Source: Asterochloris sp. CNOR1 (taxonomy: Eukaryota > Chlorophyta > Trebouxiophyceae > Trebouxiales > Trebouxiaceae). From it: a stretch of DNA of 64,000 nucleotides. A program made the position numbers and the translations under genes. This document shows positions 60,501-64,000 of this stretch, piece by piece. The DNA lies in the NCBI GenBank assembly GCA_963969365.1, contig OZ017754.1, positions 744,001 through 808,000 on the forward strand. Reading direction: 5' to 3'. The notes below the pieces were generated by a model. The model saw only the letters and a program-made list of their open reading frames with translations, was not told the origin of the DNA and made no database searches. How positions within the stretch are numbered: position 1 is the first letter of the stretch; each line of letters starts with the position of its first letter.

Positions 60501-63019
60501 AACCTGCTGCTGGAGAGGGCAGCAGCGCAGAACAGAGCTCGTACAGGAGCTTTGCTGAAAATCACATCAGTGGCTGCAGAGACCGTGTGCTTGTCCATGC
60601 GCAGGCACACGGCAGATCCTACTGCTTAAGCTGTGGGCTACAGTGTTCCCTGTCAGCGACAAGCGCCACCCCGTCACCACGCCTGCTGCCCTGCTGGCCA
60701 GCAGTTACCTGTCCCTGTGCCCTGTGGCATCTTTGGATGATGTCGCTAAAGGTGAGCTCAGGCTTGGCCGCAGCTAGTCACAGCCTGCAGTGCTGCATGC
60801 ACACTTGCTGGAGCAGCAATACCCATGCAGCTGCCAATATGGTGCCTTTGTCTTGGAGCCAGGCTCCAGATATGATTGACAGTTGCTCCTTGAAGCCGCC
60901 ACCTCTGCGGCCTCTGAGCCAATCTAAGCCATATTGCTCTGTGGCTGCTGCAGGCCTGCTGCTCAGCGCCCTTGCCTTGTCGATGGCTGCCTCTGCGCAG
61001 CGGCTGGTGCCCGAGCCACTCACCTTTGCAGTGCGGGCGCTTGCCAGTGCCACGACTGCACCAGGTGGGGCCACTGCCACATCTTCTCGCCCATCCCAGC
61101 GGCAGATGTTGCCTGCCTGCTGCTCCGCACTTGCCAGCAAACATTTCTTGACCCATGCGTGGGGAAAGTCGAAGGCACTATTTGCTGGGAGGCCCTCTTC
61201 AATCACCTGTGCCTGGCTGCAGCATGTGCCATTCGCACGCTGGGCATGCCAGACTGCGGGCCAAGCGACCTGCTCCCTCATGCAGGCGCGGCAGAGGCCT
61301 GGTTGCGCCCTACAGCCGAGTGGAGCAGCCTGCCCGCAGCTGTGGCCCCGCTGACTCTGGAGGCTCTGCAGGCGCCACCTGCTGAGCCTCAGGGAGCAGA
61401 CAAGCTGAAGTGCAGTCTCCTTCTGGGGGCCACCAGGGTCGTGCAGAGTGCGCTGGCAGTGTTTGGGCACGTCACAGCTGCGGCAGAGCTGTTCCAGCCA
61501 GCCTCTGCTGCGTTGGCCAGCCTGCTGGCAGAGAGTGGCCTGCCATGGGTGAGCAGTGAAATGCAGGCTAATCTAACTCTGACTTGCAATAGTGTTTGAC
61601 CCTGAAAGCGCAGCCCGTATGGGGCCTTCTGCTGCTCATGTCCGCCGTTGAATGGCACAGCGTTTTGGCCCATTGCTGGCTGGGCCTGTGGCAGCCAAGC
61701 GCTCCTGTGCGCTCCTCTAGCACAGCTGCAGCGTGCTGCACTTCACTTGTGTGCCGGCTTGCTGTGACGTGTACGTCCTGCCCCTGCAGGACCTGAGGGC
61801 TGCAGCTGAGCAGGTGGCAGCAGCTGTGAGCACTGCCTCCCAGGAATGCGTCGCTCACCGCCAACCACTGGTGCGGGCGCCTCCCAAGCGGGCAGCTGAC
61901 ATAAAGCAGTTCAACCCAAAGTTTGAGGAGGAGTATGTGGTTAGGAAGGACTATGACCCTGACAGGTGAGCAGCCAAGGGCAGGCATAGCCGGTCACTGC
62001 AGATCAGATACTGCAAAGCTTGTTGGCTGCGCATGGTTTCTAGATGAAAGACAAGAAAGGTGCAGTGGGCTGATTGCTATGGGTCACTGTTGTGGGCTGT
62101 GCAGGTGGGCAGCAGGGGATTGAAAGTGCTCAATGTGGTACTAAGTGCTGGCCTTGGTTGCAGCGTGTCAGTGCCCTTCAGCCCGCTTAGCCATCAAATG
62201 TGATTCGAGAAGCTGGCAGTATGTGTGGGCTTGGCATGTGTTGGCCCGTGCTTACTTGACCCTGCACTTGCTAATGCAGAAAGCGTGAAGCTGCGCCTGC
62301 ACATTATGCTGCTGCCAAAGGTCGCTGACGTCTCTGCAGGTCCTTTGTCTGACCACAAAGTGACTTGGCAGGAGAGGCAGGGCAGCAGACAAGGGCAGCT
62401 TGTGCGGCACACATGGGCAGGCGTGAACTCTGCACTATTTTTCCTTTAAGGGCAGACGCGGAACAGGAAGGAACTCGCCCAGACGTGCTCAAACCTTAAT
62501 GGCCATGTGTTTGATTTGCAGGGATCGGGCTGAGAAGCGGCGCCTGCAGCGGCAGCTGAACAAAGAGCGGCGGGGAGCCATGCGCGAGCTGCGCAAGGAC
62601 GCAGTGTTCATCTCCGAGGAGAGAGACCGTGAGAAGTCGCAGGCTGCAGCTGAGCGAGCACAGGTGGGTGTGGCCTGCTGCAGGTGGCAACAAGCTGTGG
62701 GGCTGAGCAGGCTTGAGTGCTCACAGGACTGCTGCACTTGCTGGGCAGCAGCACTCTTCAAACTATCTCCTGCAGAGGCAGGCTGCTGTTGTCAGGCCGT
62801 CCATGGGGCTGGTGCATTGGTGTCTCTTGATCTCTGCAGCTGAAGGGCCAGCATGATCTGCAGCTTGCCCACAGGCCCTCCTGGACGCAGCCTGCCAAAA
62901 TTGTAGGACGCTGACTGCAGGCGTACCGCAAGGCAGTGTCCTTTTTGGAGCAGCAAGAGGCAGACTTCAAGAGTGGCGGCCAGGGCGGCATGTGGAAGGG
63001 CAAGAAGGGCAAAAGATAA
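54557..63019 (+). CDS. NOP14: NOP14, nucleolar SSU-processome protein (multi-exon)
   Basis: Nucleolar factor for 18S rRNA processing and 40S assembly (U3/SSU processome). Exons: 54557-54730, 54848-54995, 55196-55284, 55797-55961, 56446-56631, 57122-57184, 57578-57785, 58367-58510, 58834-58968, 59103-59740, 60104-60317, 60605-60751, 60954-61064, 61286-61548, 61790-61965, 62522-62663, 62921-63019 (TAA). Phases agree throughout. Landmarks: ARPNLFEHLYNRKKFNVLGK, FVDRRFGEDNEGLTPEEKAI, LTHFGHSIADD, VMEELIAKSK, YDVMRRELTFEAKGK, RLEAHRLKRM, a long acidic Ser/Glu middle (57.7-59.4 kb), VPFTLPAPETYEAFRLL, FPVSDKRHPVTTPAALL and the basic C-terminal KRRLQRQLNKERRGAMRELR. ATG 54557 is the first in frame. 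Exon 58834-58968 is the least certain. The introns are mostly 100-580 b; I saw no snoRNA with clear boxes in them. Confidence 0.93.
56048..56096. repeat. Minisatellite-like repeat in a NOP14 intron
   Basis: The unit GGTGCTGCCACTTTGGG occurs twice in full, with partial units at each end, within the intron 55962-56445. It is short and non-coding; probably replication slippage. Confidence 0.7.
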
Positions 63020-64000
63020 GCTCAGGCTTGCATCACAAGGCCAACCTATCTCATCAGTCTCTAGATTTCATCATTGAAATTTTAGCATTGTCCAAGCACA
63101 CCCCTTTTTGCCGGCCAGCTCCTTGAGGCATTGGCGAGGCAGGCACCAAATTTACTGTTCTATTCATCTGCAAGGCAGTTAGTGGGGGCATACAGCCTCT
63201 CAGGATACTTTTGTCACAGGCCAATGAATTCTGTCAGCGTTTAATGCATCTTGTGCTCCCTCAGCAGATGTCCCAGGCCGCTACTCTGTACCCCACCCCA
63301 ACAATGCATGTTCTTAGTACATCTCATGGCAATGGGCTTGCAAAGTGTACACATGCCATCCCTTCTTAGCGACCTTGAAGGGCACCCTGTGCAAGGCAGT
63401 GACATTGGCTTGGCCCTAAATCCTCCTGGCCTTCAGCAAATTGGTGTTGTTGTCTGTGGCCTTTGTGTCCTTCGTTTTCTTCACCATACTGTCTGCAAGG
63501 CAATCTGAAAGAGGGTGGGCAGGCAGGCGCGGTTTATCCTTGAAATTTATTGATGCGAGCAGCGCCCATCGGACGTGGGGGAGATGGAGGTGCCTTGGGG
63601 AAGCTAGTAAAGGTTAAGTATGGACAGATTGCTTTCAGACTCATTTTGTCTTATGTCAAGCATTTACCGCAGGTAACGCACACATTCCTGACAAGCTCTG
63701 GTAGTCATGACCATTCTCAATGGGCCAGCAATAAGTCACTGTAACTTAGTCCACACTCCATTATCAAACAAACTGCTTACACAGAGTCTTCAAACGAAAT
63801 CATGAACATGTCTCAGGTTGCCAATATCACAGGGCAGAGGCAGTGCTGGTGTAGCAAAGTTGAGAAGCAGAATGGGTGGTTAAAAGCTCTCGATGCGGTC
63901 ACTGACTGGACTTATCAAGTTATGAACCTTTGTGGCACTCTACTGCTGCACCCCAACTTCACAAGAACCTGTCGGGTCCAAAGCGTGGGGTCTGCTCTGC
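63020..64000. other. NOP14 3' UTR and intergenic sequence, no supported gene
   Basis: After the NOP14 stop the sequence becomes AT-richer and loses exon-like reading frames. A TGTAA motif, the usual green-algal poly(A) signal, lies at 63740-63744. It is rather far from the stop, so it may belong to another transcript. No conserved protein segment, RNA gene or repeat was recognised on either strand. Confidence 0.5.

Noticed and set aside
63251-63508. Plus-strand 85-codon frame downstream of NOP14
   Set aside because: No conserved motif, no splice partners, and composition like the surrounding intergenic sequence.
1-64000. Transposons, retroelements or viral remnants
   Set aside because: I looked for reverse transcriptase, integrase, transposase and capsid-like motifs and for long terminal or inverted repeats; none was convincing. 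The repeats found are local duplications of host sequence.

Overview
This is an intron-dense nuclear window from a eukaryote, most likely a green alga (chlorophyte; a trebouxiophyte-like lineage is a guess). The clues are plant-type ATP-phosphofructokinase, a plant-type (POWERDRESS-like) NCoR/SANT corepressor, an intact IFT dynein heavy chain, short exons with introns of about 60-700 b, very GC- and CTG/CAG-rich DNA, and 3' splice sites that are nearly always YTGCAG. There are no operons, tRNAs, rRNAs or recognisable transposons.

Layout, left to right. (1) About 14315 to beyond position 1, minus strand: a large SANT-domain corepressor related to NCoR/SMRT and plant PWR, with an RGG/SR-rich N-terminus, coiled coils, three SANT/Myb-like domains and polyQ and Q/A/L-rich exons. 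(2) 14575-18882, plus: a plant-type phosphofructokinase in about 15 exons, with a 14-nt microexon carrying the catalytic DNDIL and an Asn in place of the usual Asp of GGDG. (3) 54348-19113, minus: a complete cytoplasmic dynein-2 (DYNC2H1/DHC1b) heavy chain, the retrograde intraflagellar-transport motor, occupying 35 kb. (4) 54557-63019, plus: NOP14, the small-subunit processome protein. Genes 1/2 and 3/4 are divergent pairs (gaps of about 260 and 208 b). Genes 2/3 converge (230 b gap). The last 980 b holds no gene I can support.

The most unusual signal is structural. In the corepressor and the dynein gene, many introns contain one to three diverged tandem copies of the neighbouring exon edge, often still carrying the copied splice site. 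The clusters lie near 6.4, 7.2, 21.9, 24.4, 27.4, 30.8, 32.5, 36.3, 49.3 and 53.1 kb. One copy (49316-49451) is exactly 45 codons long and open in frame, so use of its donor would insert a near-repeat of the exon. This points to tandem duplication across splice junctions as a route of intron growth, or to a supply of alternative splice sites, in this genome.

The four genes belong to unrelated processes (chromatin repression, glycolysis, ciliary transport, ribosome assembly). The only functional link visible is shared intergenic promoter space in the two divergent pairs.
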